A stretch of DNA of 64,000 nucleotides from Neisseria mucosa (GTDB taxonomy: Bacteria > Pseudomonadota > Gammaproteobacteria > Burkholderiales > Neisseriaceae): contig NZ_CP053939.1 in assembly GCF_013267835.1 (NCBI RefSeq), positions 1,984,001-2,048,000 of the forward strand, given 5' to 3'. The translations under genes and the position numbers were made by a program. The notes under the pieces are model-generated. The model saw only the letters and a program-made list of their open reading frames with translations. It had not been told where the DNA came from and made no database searches. This document shows positions 28,336-37,578 of the stretch, one piece after another (within the stretch, counting starts at the first letter, position 1; the number at the start of each line of letters is the position of its first letter).

Positions 28336-28442
28336 GTCGGATACTTGTATCCGACAAAAACCTGGCATCTCAAAAGCCGTCAGATTCGAGAATCTGACCC
28401 ACTGAAACTGAGCATCGGGTGTAGGGTGTGTGCGGTACGCAC
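28336..28442. repeat. three short palindromes behind the PARIS-like pair
   Basis: 28336-28355 reads GTCGGATAC-TT-GTATCCGAC and 28379-28398 reads GTCAGATTC-GA-GAATCTGAC: both are 9-base arms with a 2-base centre. 28430-28442 is GTGCG-GTA-CGCAC. I recall similar motifs as dispersed intergenic repeats in commensal Neisseria, but cannot confirm copy number here. Confidence 0.65.
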
Positions 28443-28474
28443 GCACGCGGTGTTTGAAATCCAAAACCCATCCG

Positions 28475-28516
28475 AGGCCGTCTGAAAATCCCTAAACATT
28501 TTCAGACGGCCTTTTT
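28475..28516 (+). terminator. DUS-pair terminator
   Basis: AGGCCGTCTGAAAAT at 28475-28489 pairs with ATTTTCAGACGGCCT at 28498-28512, followed by a run of T. It ends the transcript of the PARIS-like genes. Confidence 0.8.
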
Positions 28517-28641
28517 TATGCCGATTTTCTATCTTCTATTTGCCGTATGCTTTTATTCTCGGCCTTTTGTCTCTTTTTTTCATGAATAATGTTGCCGGTG
28601 TTACAATCGGCATATTCTTATTGTTATCAAACAGGTGTTTT

Positions 28642-31600
28642 ATGCAGTTTTTCGGCCTGCTTATTCCTATTATGATCGGCTATTTTCTTGATGAGATGGC
28701 CACGGGCGTGATTATTGGGTCGTTGTTTTGGCTGGTTGCTTGGTCGATTGCCAAACAGCGTCAAGAAGAGCGTTTGGCTGAATCTGCTACGGCAGGCGAC
28801 AGGATGCAGAAGCTGGAGCAGGAAATCGAGCTGCTGAAACAGCGTTTGTCGGTGTTGGAGCATGAGGCTGTCCGTGATGAGGCGAAGGTAGGGCAGGGGC
28901 TTGAGGTTCGGGCTGTTGCCGATGTTCAGACGGCCTCTGAGCCGCGTCATGTTCGGGTTGAGCCTGAGGCGGAAGCTGCGCCTGTTAAGCAGAAGATTGA
29001 AGAGGCGTTTGCTCCTTCTTTTTCTATACCTATTGATCCTGTTTCTACCAAGGCTGCTGCTTCGTCTGAGCCTGTTGTGGAAGAAGTTGTCGAGGCGGTT
29101 GCTCCGGTTGCTGCTGAACAAGCAGGGCAGTCTAAAAAAGAGGCTGTTGTTGCTTCGATGCCGTCTGAAAACGAAGATGCGCCATTGCGTCAATTCGTTA
29201 TCCATAAGGCTCAGTCGGAAGGCGGAGAGTACAAGTTTTCCGACAATCCGATTGTTGCTTGGTTCTTGCGCGGTAATCCGCTGTTGAAAACCGGTATTGT
29301 GGTGCTGTTCCTCGGCTTGGCGTTCCTCTTGCGCTATGCCTCCGAGCGGGTTCATGTGCCGGTGGAGCTGCGTTATTTGACTGTGGCTGGCGCGGGTTTG
29401 GCGGCGGTGGTCGGCGGCTGGAAGCTGCAAAGCCGTAAGCGTGAGTATGGCTTGGTGTTGCAGGGTTTCGGCGTGGCGGTGATGTATTTGACGGCGTTGG
29501 CGGCGTTGAAACTACATCCGCTGCTGCCTGTGTCGGTCGTGTTCGGGCTGATGGTGGCGATGGTTGTGCTGATGGCGTGGCTGGCGGTAAGGCAGAATGC
29601 GCAGATTATGGCGCAGGTTGCTTTAATCGGCGGTATGGCCGCGCCTTTGCTGACTTCAGACGGCAGCGGCAATTATTTGGTGCTGTTTTCTTATCTTGCC
29701 CTGCTCAACGGCGGTGTGGCCGCGATTGCGTGGTTTAAGGCATGGCGTCCGCTGAACCTGACGGGTTTTGTCGCTACTTTTGCCATTGCCGCGCTGTGGG
29801 GCATGCGAAGTTATACGCCGCAACATTTCGCCACTACCGAGCCTTTCTTGATTTACCACTGGCTGCTCTATACCTTTATCGCGTATCTGTTCGCACGCCG
29901 TAAGCTGACGGAAAACAGCGAAGACGGCGTTACGCCGATTGCCGACAATGCGACTTTGGAAGAAATCGGCAAGAGTATTTATACACACGGCCTGCGCGTG
30001 CATGTCCTCGACCATACTTTATTGTTTGGCACGATGGCGGCGGCGTTCGGCCTGCAATACCGCATGGTGGAGCATTGGCCGTCTGCGGATGCGCTTTCCG
30101 CATTGGGTTTTGCCGCTGTTTACGGACTGGCCGCGCTGCTGCTGAAACGTCAGCAGGGGCTGTATATTTTGCGTCAGGCGTTTTTTGCGTTGGCGGTGTT
30201 GTTCCTCACAATTGCCGTTCCGCTTTATTTTGAACCGAGCAATACGGTTATTTTGTGGAGTGCCGAATCCGCACTGGTTTATTTCTTCGGTTTGCGCCAA
30301 CAGCGTCCGCATATCCGTTTGGGTGCGCTGATGGTTTATCTCTTGGCGGCACTGATTCAGCTGGGCAATTATCAGGGCTTCGGCACCGATACCGTTCTGG
30401 AAGGGCAGTGGTTTACGACGGTTGTGGTGTTGCTTGGCGGAGCGGCGATTTATTTATTGTGGAATTTCTCGCGGCGCGAAGGTTCGGCGCAATGGGAAAA
30501 ATCCGTTCAGACGGCCGTGTTGTCTGCCGCCTTGCTGTACATCTCTATTTTGCCTTTGCTTTTCTTGGCCGACCAAGGCAGCATTGTCGCTCTTTCCGCT
30601 TTGGCGGCGGCGTGGGCATTCTGCCGGCGCAAACATGAGCCGAATGTGTTTATCACATTTGCCTTGGGCAATGTATTGTTCGCCCTGTTGCTGCAAGCCG
30701 GCATCATTTATGAATCCCAAGGCTTCCTGAGCCATCTGTACCTTATTGCCGCTACGCCTTTGCTTTTTGCGGCTGCCTACGCGCTGCAATATCCGCGCGT
30801 GCCGGTTGCAAGCGAAAAGCCGGAAGGAAACGAGGTTTACTTTGCACAGGTTTCAGGCTGGATCATCCTGATTACAGCGTTGGCGACAGGCAGCTACGCC
30901 CTCTATATGCAATGGACAGGCGAGGAAACCCTGTTTATCGAGTTGTGGATGTGGCCGATATTTGCCGGCCTGCTGCTGTTTGCCAAACGTTTGAAATGGG
31001 AAGAATTGCTGCAGGCAAACTTGGCATTCCTGCCCGTGTTTGCCCTGCATTTTGTCTTCTACCATACCGAACACGCATGGACAGCCACCGCAGCCTTGCC
31101 GCTTGCCGCCGCTACCGTGTTGAACTTCATCATTCTGAACAATTATCCGCGCCCTGATCTGCTTTGGCTGCACAAATTCAATATCACGATACTCGGCATA
31201 CTTTGGGCGCTTTGGACCGCGCTGTATGTCGGCGGCCTCCTCTCCGGCGTTTGGTCGCAGCTCTCATGGCTGGTCGTGCCTTTGGCGATGTGGGTTGTTT
31301 TCCATACGCAGCGCCAACGCGCATTTTTCAGACGGCATCAAGCCATTTATCAGCATTTTGCTATGCCGTTGTGCGCCCTTGCTGCCGCTTGTTGGATGCT
31401 GTGGACCAACTTCTCCACGCCATTCCAACCTTTGCCGTTGCCGTATATTCCCGTGCTTAACCCATTGGAACTTGCCAGCGCCGGCATGCTTTGGTTTGCC
31501 CTGAAATCCCTGCCCAACGCCTTGTCGCCCGACCTTCGCCGTACCACGGCAACCACAGTCGCCGCCTTGGCATTTATGCTGATCAGCGCAGGCGTGATGC

Positions 31601-31929
31601 GCGTATGGCATTTCTACGACGGCATCACTTGGCGTCTCGACATCATGCTCCAATCCTTCGGCCTGCAAGCCAGCCTCTCCGTCGTTTGGGCAGTAACCGC
31701 CATCATCTTGATGGTACTCGGCAACCGCCGCAAACAGCGGTCCTACTGGATGACAGGCGCGACGCTGATGGGCATCGTAGTCGTCAAACTCTTCCTGATC
31801 GAGCTTTCCAACAGCGGCGGTATCGCGCGCATCGTCTCCTTCATCATCGTCGGCCTGTTGCTGCTTCTGGTCGGCTGGTTTGCCCCCGTTCCGCCTAAAG
31901 CAGAGAATGATGGCGAACCTAAAGCCTAA
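28642..31929 (+). CDS. DUF2339 family large multi-pass membrane protein
   Basis: A protein of about 1095 residues with a first membrane hairpin, a Glu-rich coiled-coil and linker region (about 45-200) and then some 25 or more hydrophobic segments to the end. DUF2339 family features include the segment NPLLKTGIVVLFLGLAFLLR with the following RLxVPVELRYL-like stretch. Function is unknown; an envelope role is assumed. The frame is open from 28540, but that is only about 25 bases after a terminator. The ATG at 28642 (MQFFGLLIPIMIGY) leaves room for a promoter and has AGGTG upstream. Confidence 0.85.
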   Translation: MQFFGLLIPIMIGYFLDEMATGVIIGSLFWLVAWSIAKQRQEERLAESATAGDRMQKLEQEIELLKQRLSVLEHEAVRDEAKVGQGLEVRAVADVQTASEPRHVRVEPEAEAAPVKQKIEEAFAPSFSIPIDPVSTKAAASSEPVVEEVVEAVAPVAAEQAGQSKKEAVVASMPSENEDAPLRQFVIHKAQSEGGEYKFSDNPIVAWFLRGNPLLKTGIVVLFLGLAFLLRYASERVHVPVELRYLTVAGAGLAAVVGGWKLQSRKREYGLVLQGFGVAVMYLTALAALKLHPLLPVSVVFGLMVAMVVLMAWLAVRQNAQIMAQVALIGGMAAPLLTSDGSGNYLVLFSYLALLNGGVAAIAWFKAWRPLNLTGFVATFAIAALWGMRSYTPQHFATTEPFLIYHWLLYTFIAYLFARRKLTENSEDGVTPIADNATLEEIGKSIYTHGLRVHVLDHTLLFGTMAAAFGLQYRMVEHWPSADALSALGFAAVYGLAALLLKRQQGLYILRQAFFALAVLFLTIAVPLYFEPSNTVILWSAESALVYFFGLRQQRPHIRLGALMVYLLAALIQLGNYQGFGTDTVLEGQWFTTVVVLLGGAAIYLLWNFSRREGSAQWEKSVQTAVLSAALLYISILPLLFLADQGSIVALSALAAAWAFCRRKHEPNVFITFALGNVLFALLLQAGIIYESQGFLSHLYLIAATPLLFAAAYALQYPRVPVASEKPEGNEVYFAQVSGWIILITALATGSYALYMQWTGEETLFIELWMWPIFAGLLLFAKRLKWEELLQANLAFLPVFALHFVFYHTEHAWTATAALPLAAATVLNFIILNNYPRPDLLWLHKFNITILGILWALWTALYVGGLLSGVWSQLSWLVVPLAMWVVFHTQRQRAFFRRHQAIYQHFAMPLCALAAACWMLWTNFSTPFQPLPLPYIPVLNPLELASAGMLWFALKSLPNALSPDLRRTTATTVAALAFMLISAGVMRVWHFYDGITWRLDIMLQSFGLQASLSVVWAVTAIILMVLGNRRKQRSYWMTGATLMGIVVVKLFLIELSNSGGIARIVSFIIVGLLLLLVGWFAPVPPKAENDGEPKA

Positions 31930-31946
31930 TCATTAACTTCAAATAA

Positions 31947-31992
31947 AAAGGCCGTCTGAAAAAGCAGCGTTATCTGTTTTCAGACGGCCTTT
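31947..31992 (+). terminator. DUS-pair terminator after the DUF2339 gene
   Basis: AAAGGCCGTCTGAAAA at 31947-31962 pairs with 31977-31992, followed by a T-rich tract. Another single DUS occurs at 32083. Confidence 0.8.
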
Positions 31993-32202
31993 ATTTTTTA
32001 GAAGGTAGCATCTGCTTTGTCCTGGAGTGTCTAATCGTATTGAGTTATGATGCCTTTTAATATATAAATGGATACGCCGTAGGCCGTCTGAAAAAAGAAA
32101 ACGGGTGCAACCCGAATATCCGCATAACACGCATAATGCGCCCGACAGACTGACCATGGGTGGACATATAAAGATAAAAACCGCTATCGAAGGAAATAGA
32201 AA

Positions 32203-32583
32203 ATGCCTAACCGCAATGAGCTTCCCTTAATTTATTCTTGTTCCGGATGTTCCGATGTGGCGCAGCTGGCCAACAACACAGCCGTGGCGCTCGACCATGC
32301 CGGAGAATTTGAAATGTCGTGCATTTCCGGCGTGGGCGGCAAAGTCGCGCCGTTGGTGCGCAAAGCGCAGTCCGGACGGCCGATGTTGGTTATTGACGGC
32401 TGTCATCTGCATTGCGCCAAATCGTGTTTGGAAAATGTGGGCGTCGAAATCCCGGAAGGGCATCATGTGAAACTATACGAACTGGGCTACAAAAAACGCT
32501 TTGGCAAAAGCTATGACGAGGCTACGGTAGAAGAAGTTTATCAATATGTTTTGACGAAGAAGGGCGATGTATTGAGCAGTTAA
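32203..32583 (+). CDS. DGC-domain putative zinc-binding protein
   Basis: A 126-residue soluble protein with paired cysteine motifs: YSCSGCSDVA near residue 12-21, the single Cys in EMSCISGVGG, and DGCHLHCAKSCLE, which contains the Asp-Gly-Cys that names the family. These cysteines probably bind zinc. Function is not known; homologues are often encoded next to transporters or in sulfur and metal contexts. AAGGAAAT precedes the ATG. The TSUP permease gene starts 42 bases downstream, so the pair is probably one operon. Confidence 0.85.
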   Translation: MPNRNELPLIYSCSGCSDVAQLANNTAVALDHAGEFEMSCISGVGGKVAPLVRKAQSGRPMLVIDGCHLHCAKSCLENVGVEIPEGHHVKLYELGYKKRFGKSYDEATVEEVYQYVLTKKGDVLSS

Positions 32584-32625
32584 CAACTTTTAATAACAAA
32601 AAATTTAATCAAGAGGAAACAATCC

Positions 32626-33426
32626 ATGGAACAATTATTTATTCCCGGCAGCATTATTGCCGATTATTTTTATCTCGGCCTTTTCTTGCTGGTTGCCGCG
32701 TCTTTGATTGCGGGCTATGTCGATGCTATTGCGGGCGGAGCAGGGCTGATTTTGATTCCCGCATTTTTGATGGTAGGTTTACCGCCTCAGGTCGCGTTGG
32801 CACAGGAAAAATTGGTGAGTACCATCGGTACGGTGGCAGCGATTAAAAATTTTATGAAGAGCAGTTCGATCGTATGGCATATTGTGCCGGTTGGCATTGT
32901 TGCGGCTTTAATTGGGGCATTTGTCGGTGCAAAAGTCATTTTGATTCTTCCGGTGGAAACCATCAATTACATTATTCTTGCGTTTTTGCCCATAGGCTTG
33001 CTGGCAACTTTGTTTAAAGGTGTTTTGCTGAAAAAAGAAGACGAGCGTGGCGAGATAAAAAAATCCGTTATCGCGGTATTTTTAACTTGTCTGATTGTTG
33101 GTTTTTATGACGGTTTTTTTGGCCCGGGTACAGGTAGTATTTTCATCATTGCTTTGTTTGTCATTAACAAATTGTCGTTGTTGCAGGCTTCGGCTACTTC
33201 CAAGATTTTCAATTTTGCTTCTAACATCGGGGCATTTGTTGCCTTCTTGATAGCAGGGAAAATGGCGTTCCTAATCGGAATCCCAATGATTTTGGCAAAT
33301 TTGTTGGGCAACCATTTTGGCAGCCTCCATGCTATTAATTCAAACGGAGAAGTTATTCGTAAGGTTTTGGTTGTAACGGTTTTGCTGATTATCGTTTCAA
33401 TGGCATATAAGGCTTTTTCGGCTTAA
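32626..33426 (+). CDS. TSUP (TauE/SafE) family permease
   Basis: A 266-residue inner-membrane protein with about eight membrane segments in the two-repeat TSUP layout. The N-terminal half holds AGYVDAIAGGAGLILIPAFL and the second half GFYDGFFGPGTGSIFIIALF, the mirrored signature motifs of the family. TSUP members export or import sulfite, sulfoacetate, thiosulfate and related anions; the substrate cannot be told. The cysteine-rich DGC protein encoded just upstream suggests a sulfur link. AAGAGGAAAC precedes the ATG. Confidence 0.9.
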   Translation: MEQLFIPGSIIADYFYLGLFLLVAASLIAGYVDAIAGGAGLILIPAFLMVGLPPQVALAQEKLVSTIGTVAAIKNFMKSSSIVWHIVPVGIVAALIGAFVGAKVILILPVETINYIILAFLPIGLLATLFKGVLLKKEDERGEIKKSVIAVFLTCLIVGFYDGFFGPGTGSIFIIALFVINKLSLLQASATSKIFNFASNIGAFVAFLIAGKMAFLIGIPMILANLLGNHFGSLHAINSNGEVIRKVLVVTVLLIIVSMAYKAFSA

Positions 33427-33441
33427 TAGATAGATGTTAAA

Positions 33442-33470
33442 AGGCCGTCTGAAAATTTTTCAGACGGCCT
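33442..33470. terminator. bidirectional DUS-pair terminator
   Basis: AGGCCGTCTGAAAA at 33442-33455 pairs with 33457-33470, between two converging genes. Confidence 0.8.
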
Positions 33471-33478
33471 ACTTTTTA

Positions 33479-34012
33479 TTAGTTATCTAAAAACTCATCT
33501 TCATGCCGCAAGCTGCGGATAAAGGTTTCAAAATTTGGGGCAAGTTCGACTATTTCAAAATCCCATTCTTGTTCGACAAGCACCACTTTCGGCTCTCCGT
33601 CTTTTTCACACTCTCGATAGTCCAAGGCAAACATGGCATGTCCTGCAGATGGGTCGTTAGCAAAATACACGCCGATAGGCGGATATTCCCATTCTTCCAG
33701 CCAAAGTTTTTGCCCCATCGCGCCGCACAGACTCCCTTCTTTTTCAAAACCGATTCCTGATACCTCGCAAATTTGCACATGATCTTCCGCCCACGAATTT
33801 CTCTGAGTAGTCGGAAAGCAGTTTTTGATAAATATCCCGCCGTTTTGTACTGCCATCAATGCAATAAAACTTTGTGGCAATTTATAGCCTAGCTCACTTT
33901 CTACAGCAGCCAAAATCTCAGGGGTAAATGGGGCTTCTTTGTAGTCCTTATCCGCCCAACTATTAGATTCCCAAACGGAGGACAAATCAAAATCTTTAAA
34001 AACTTGGGGCAT
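33479..34012 (-). CDS. SMI1/KNR4 family protein
   Basis: A 177-residue soluble acidic protein with the SMI1/KNR4 (SUKH) pattern: ILAAVESELGYKLPQSFIALMAVQNGG at about residues 30-56, then EEWEYPPIGVYFANDPSAGH and the tail ETFIRSLRHEDEF. In bacteria SUKH proteins are mostly immunity proteins against polymorphic and contact-dependent toxins. No toxin gene is adjacent, so it is either an orphan immunity gene or a housekeeping paralogue. AAGGAAGA lies upstream of the start at 34012. Confidence 0.85.
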   Translation of the reverse strand: MPQVFKDFDLSSVWESNSWADKDYKEAPFTPEILAAVESELGYKLPQSFIALMAVQNGGIFIKNCFPTTQRNSWAEDHVQICEVSGIGFEKEGSLCGAMGQKLWLEEWEYPPIGVYFANDPSAGHAMFALDYRECEKDGEPKVVLVEQEWDFEIVELAPNFETFIRSLRHEDEFLDN

Positions 34013-34079
34013 AATGTTCTTCCTTATTGATTTCAGTTATAACAGGTGGGTGGATATTTATACCCGACTTTTACCGTCT

Positions 34080-34105
34080 GTCATTCTCGTCTGAGCGGGA
34101 ATGAC
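34080..34105. repeat. near-perfect palindrome of dRS3/REP-like type
   Basis: GTCATTCTCG and CGGGAATGAC flank a 6-base centre; the arms differ from perfect pairing at one position, which a G-T pair can cover. The core resembles the ATTCCC...GGGAAT repeats common in Neisseria. Confidence 0.55.
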
Positions 34106-34166
34106 GGCGGAATTTGGGGCAAAGCTTGTTGCCCTCGTTTTTCAGACGACCTCTGTCATCTCCCTT

Positions 34167-36374
34167 TTACATCTCTTCCAGTTTCGCAAACTTGGTGTCC
34201 AGCTCTTTTACGCCCTGTTTGCCGAAGTTGATGGTCAGTCGGGCGGATTCGCCTTTGTCCACGGCATCGATGATGACGCCGGTGCCGAATTTGGCGTGGC
34301 GGACGTTTTGGCCGATACGAAAGCCTGCGTAGGTTTGCGGCTGTTTGTAGTCGTCGATGATTTTGTCTTTTGGGGCGGCGGTTTGGCGCAGGCTGCCGTA
34401 GCTGTCGTAGGCGGGTTTTTTGACGGACAGATAGTGTAATACTTCGGGCGGGATTTCTTCAACGAAGCGGGAGACGATGCCGAATTGGGTTTGTCCGTGC
34501 AGCATGCGTTGCTGCGCCATGGTGATGTAGAGGCGTTTGCGGGCGCGGGTGATGGCGACGTACATGAGGCGGCGTTCTTCTTCGAGGCCGCCGCGTTCGG
34601 CAAGGCTCATTTCGCTGGGGAAGCGGCCTTCTTCCATGCCGGTGAGGAAGACGGCGTTAAATTCCAAGCCTTTGGAGGCGTGGACGGTCATCAGTTGGAC
34701 GGCTTTTTCGCCTGCGCCTGCTTGGTTTTCGCCGGATTCGAGGGCGGCGTTGCTGAGGAAGGCAAGGATGGGGAAGGCGGGGTCGTCTGAAATGTTTTCG
34801 GGCAGGGTTTCAAAGTTGCTGTCTTCGGGTTTGAACTCGATGGCGGCGTTGACGAGTTCGTCGAGGTTGTCGAGGCGATCTTGGTTGTCGCCTTTTTGGG
34901 TTCGGTAGTATTCGGTCAGGCCGCTGTCTTTGAGGATGCCGACGATGATTTCGGACAGGGGCATTTGTCCGACTTGGTTGCGCAGGGCTTCAATCAGGCG
35001 GACGAAGGCGGCAATTTTGGCGGCTTTTGCGCCGGCGTTGCAGGCTGCCTGCCAAAGGGTGATGCCTTGTTCGTTTGAGGCCGTCTGAAGGTTTTCGATG
35101 GTGCGTGCGCCGATGCCGCGCGGTGGGAAGTTGATGACGCGCAAGAGGGCGTTGTCGTCGTCGGGATTGACGGCGAGGCGCAGGTAGGCGAGGGTGTGTT
35201 TGATTTCTTGGCGTTCGTAAAAGCGCAGGCCGCCATAGATTTTGTAGGGGATGCCGCTGCGGAACAGGCTTTGTTCGATGACGCGCGATTGGGCGTTGCT
35301 GCGGTAGAGGACGGCGATTTCGTCCAAATCCCAGCCTTCGCGTTCGAGAGCTTTGGTTTCGTCAACGATGAATTGTGCTTCTTCGAGGTCGGTAAAGGCG
35401 GAGTAGTAGCGGATTTTGTCGCCTGCTTCGGCATCGGTGCGCAGGTTTTTGCCGAGGCGTTCGTCGTTGTTTTCGATAACGGCGTTGGCGGCGGCGAGGA
35501 TGTTGCCGACGGAGCGGTAGTTTTGTTCGAGTTTGACGGGCGCGTCGATGTGGAACTCTTCCATCAGCGCGGTCATGTTGCCGACGTTTGCGCCGCGGAA
35601 CCGGTAAATGCTTTGGTCGTCGTCACCGACGGCAAAAACGGCGGCGTTGTTGCCGGCAATCAGTTTCAGCCAGGCGTATTGCAGCTTGTTGGTGTCTTGG
35701 AACTCGTCGACCAGAATGTGGTTGAAGCGGTTTTGGTAGTGTTGGCGCAGGATTTCGTTGCTTTGCAGCATTTCGTAGCTGCGGAGCATGAGTTCGGCAA
35801 AATCGACCACGCCTTCGCGTTGGCAGATTTTGTCGTATTCGGCGTAGCACTCAATCATGCGGCGCGTGTGCGGATCGGGCGCGCTCAACACGGAAGCGCG
35901 CAAACCGGATTCTTTTTGCGCGTTGATAAAGCCTTGCAATGAACGCGGCGCGATGATTTCTTCGGCGATGTTGAGGTTTTTGAGCAGGCGTTTGATCAGG
36001 GAAAGCTGGTCGCCGCTGTCGAGGATTTGAAAGGACAAGGGCAGGCCGGCATCGCGGTGGTGCAGGCGCAAAAAGCGGTGGCACAAGCCGTGGAACGTGC
36101 CGAGCCACATGGCGCGGACGTTGACGGGAATCATCGCGCCCAAACGGGTTTGCATTTCTTTGGCGGCTTTGTTGGTAAACGTTACCGCCATAATGCTGTG
36201 TACGCTGGCCTGACCGCTTTGCAACAGCCATGCGATGCGCGTGGTCAGTACGCGCGTTTTGCCGCTGCCCGCGCCTGCCAAAACGAGGGCAGATTGCGGC
36301 GGCCAGGTTACGGCGGAGAGTTGTTCGGTGTTTAAGCCTTGCAGTAGATTGGGGGCGGATTCGTTGGGAAACAT
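34167..36374 (-). CDS. uvrD: DNA helicase II, UvrD/PcrA type
   Basis: A 3'-5' superfamily 1 helicase acting in nucleotide excision and mismatch repair. The 735-residue product has Walker A LAGAGSGKT (32-40), the DEXX box LVDEFQDTN, motif III region GDDDQSIYRFRGA, motif IV LYRSNAQSRVIE, motif V LMTVHASKGLEF and motif VI YVAITRARKRLY. The C-terminal ~45 residues (FRIGQNVRHAKFGTGVIIDA) form the Tudor-like domain of UvrD/PcrA. The length is normal. A mucosa-type DUS lies just downstream of the stop (34141-34152). Confidence 0.96.
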   Translation of the reverse strand: MFPNESAPNLLQGLNTEQLSAVTWPPQSALVLAGAGSGKTRVLTTRIAWLLQSGQASVHSIMAVTFTNKAAKEMQTRLGAMIPVNVRAMWLGTFHGLCHRFLRLHHRDAGLPLSFQILDSGDQLSLIKRLLKNLNIAEEIIAPRSLQGFINAQKESGLRASVLSAPDPHTRRMIECYAEYDKICQREGVVDFAELMLRSYEMLQSNEILRQHYQNRFNHILVDEFQDTNKLQYAWLKLIAGNNAAVFAVGDDDQSIYRFRGANVGNMTALMEEFHIDAPVKLEQNYRSVGNILAAANAVIENNDERLGKNLRTDAEAGDKIRYYSAFTDLEEAQFIVDETKALEREGWDLDEIAVLYRSNAQSRVIEQSLFRSGIPYKIYGGLRFYERQEIKHTLAYLRLAVNPDDDNALLRVINFPPRGIGARTIENLQTASNEQGITLWQAACNAGAKAAKIAAFVRLIEALRNQVGQMPLSEIIVGILKDSGLTEYYRTQKGDNQDRLDNLDELVNAAIEFKPEDSNFETLPENISDDPAFPILAFLSNAALESGENQAGAGEKAVQLMTVHASKGLEFNAVFLTGMEEGRFPSEMSLAERGGLEEERRLMYVAITRARKRLYITMAQQRMLHGQTQFGIVSRFVEEIPPEVLHYLSVKKPAYDSYGSLRQTAAPKDKIIDDYKQPQTYAGFRIGQNVRHAKFGTGVIIDAVDKGESARLTINFGKQGVKELDTKFAKLEEM

Positions 36375-36425
36375 GAAGAGGCCGTCTGAAAATAAATGGG
36401 AATGCGATATTTTAAAGGAAATACA

Positions 36426-36460
36426 AAAGGCCGTCTGAAAAGATGTTTCAGACGGCCTTT
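36426..36460 (-). terminator. DUS-pair terminator after gapA
   Basis: AAAGGCCGTCTGAAA at 36426-36440 pairs with 36446-36460, just beyond the gapA stop. Confidence 0.8.
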
Positions 36461-36474
36461 GTGTTGGAAGCCGG

Positions 36475-37503
36475 TTAGAACGGACGTACTTCCAAACCGA
36501 ACATACGGCGCGCGGTGTTCAGCATTTGGCAGCTGAAGCCCCACTCGTTGTCGTACCATGCGAACACTTTAACCATTTTGCCTTCGGTTACTTTGGTCAG
36601 CGTAGAGTCGAATGTGCTGGCTTGGGTGGTGTGGTTGAAGTCCATAGAAACCAGCGGCAGGGTGTTGTAACCCAAAACGCCTTTCAGACGGCCTTCTTCG
36701 GAAGCGGCTTTCATCAGCGCGTTGATTTCTTCGACAGAAGTCTCGCGGCTTGCTTGGAAGCTCAGGTCAACCAGGGAAACGTTGACGGTCGGTACGCGGA
36801 TGGCGAGGCCGTCGAGTTTGCCTTTCAGGGCAGGTAATACCAAGCCGACGGCTTTTGCTGCGCCGGTTTTGGTCGGAATCATGTTTTCCACGCCGCTACG
36901 CGCACGGCGCAGGTCTTTGTGGCGTACGTCGGTTACGGTCTGGTCGTTGGTCAGCGCGTGGATGGTGGTCATCACGCCGTTTACGATGCCGATGTTTTCG
37001 TTCAACACTTTGGCTACGGGCGCCAGGCAGTTGGTGGTACAAGACGCGTTGGAGATAACGGTCATGTCGCCGGTAATCACGTCGTCGTTTACGCCGTAAA
37101 CGATGGTTGCGTCAACGTCATCGCCGCCGGGAGCGGAAATCAGCACTTTTTTCGCGCCGCTTTCCAAGTGGATTTTGGCTTTTTCTTTGCTGGTGAACGC
37201 GCCGGTACATTCCATGACCAGGTCAACGCCCAATTCGCCCCATGGCAATTCGGCAGGATTGCGGGTGGAGAAGTAAGGGATTTTTTTACCGTTGATGATG
37301 AGGTGTTTTTCATCATGGGAAACATCGGCGTCAAAGCGGCCGTGAACAGTGTCAAATTTGGTCAGGTGGGCGTTGGTCTCGATGCTGCCACTGGCGTTGA
37401 TGGCAACGATGTCGAGTTGGTCTTGCAGTTTGTAGTCGAAAATAGCGCGCACTACTTGGCGGCCGATGCGGCCGTAACCGTTGATGGCAACTTTGATACC
37501 CAT
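36475..37503 (-). CDS. gapA: glyceraldehyde-3-phosphate dehydrogenase
   Basis: Oxidises glyceraldehyde 3-phosphate to 1,3-bisphosphoglycerate. The 342-residue product has the Rossmann motif [11 protein letters not shown] at the N-terminus, the catalytic Cys155 in [12 protein letters not shown], and His182 as its base partner. After the second beta strand the sequence is AINASGS rather than the aspartate-bearing form usual in NAD-specific enzymes, so NADP use is possible. The frame is open to 37551, but the ATG at 37503 ([12 protein letters not shown]) with AGAGGAAAA upstream is the family start. A good promoter lies about 50-75 bases upstream. Confidence 0.96.
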   Translation of the reverse strand: MGIKVAINGYGRIGRQVVRAIFDYKLQDQLDIVAINASGSIETNAHLTKFDTVHGRFDADVSHDEKHLIINGKKIPYFSTRNPAELPWGELGVDLVMECTGAFTSKEKAKIHLESGAKKVLISAPGGDDVDATIVYGVNDDVITGDMTVISNASCTTNCLAPVAKVLNENIGIVNGVMTTIHALTNDQTVTDVRHKDLRRARSGVENMIPTKTGAAKAVGLVLPALKGKLDGLAIRVPTVNVSLVDLSFQASRETSVEEINALMKAASEEGRLKGVLGYNTLPLVSMDFNHTTQASTFDSTLTKVTEGKMVKVFAWYDNEWGFSCQMLNTARRMFGLEVRPF

Positions 37504-37550
37504 GGCTTTTCCTCTTCTTTTGGGTTTGGGTTGTGGATTGAATGGCGGCA

Positions 37551-37578
37551 ATTATAGCAAAAATGTAGTGCTGTGTAA
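37551..37578 (-). promoter_or_regulatory. gapA promoter
   Basis: On the reverse strand TTACAC (37578-37573) and TATAAT (37556-37551) are 16 bases apart. Transcription would begin near 37544, about 40 bases before the gapA start. Confidence 0.6.

Larger units (their letters stand above)
28326..28641. other. 316-base region of short palindromes, DUS terminator and promoter
   Basis: Directly after the DUF4435 stop lie three short palindromes (28336-28355, 28379-28398, 28430-28442), then a DUS-pair terminator (28475-28516). The last 125 bases probably hold the promoter of the DUF2339 gene; no gene is supported. Confidence 0.6.
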
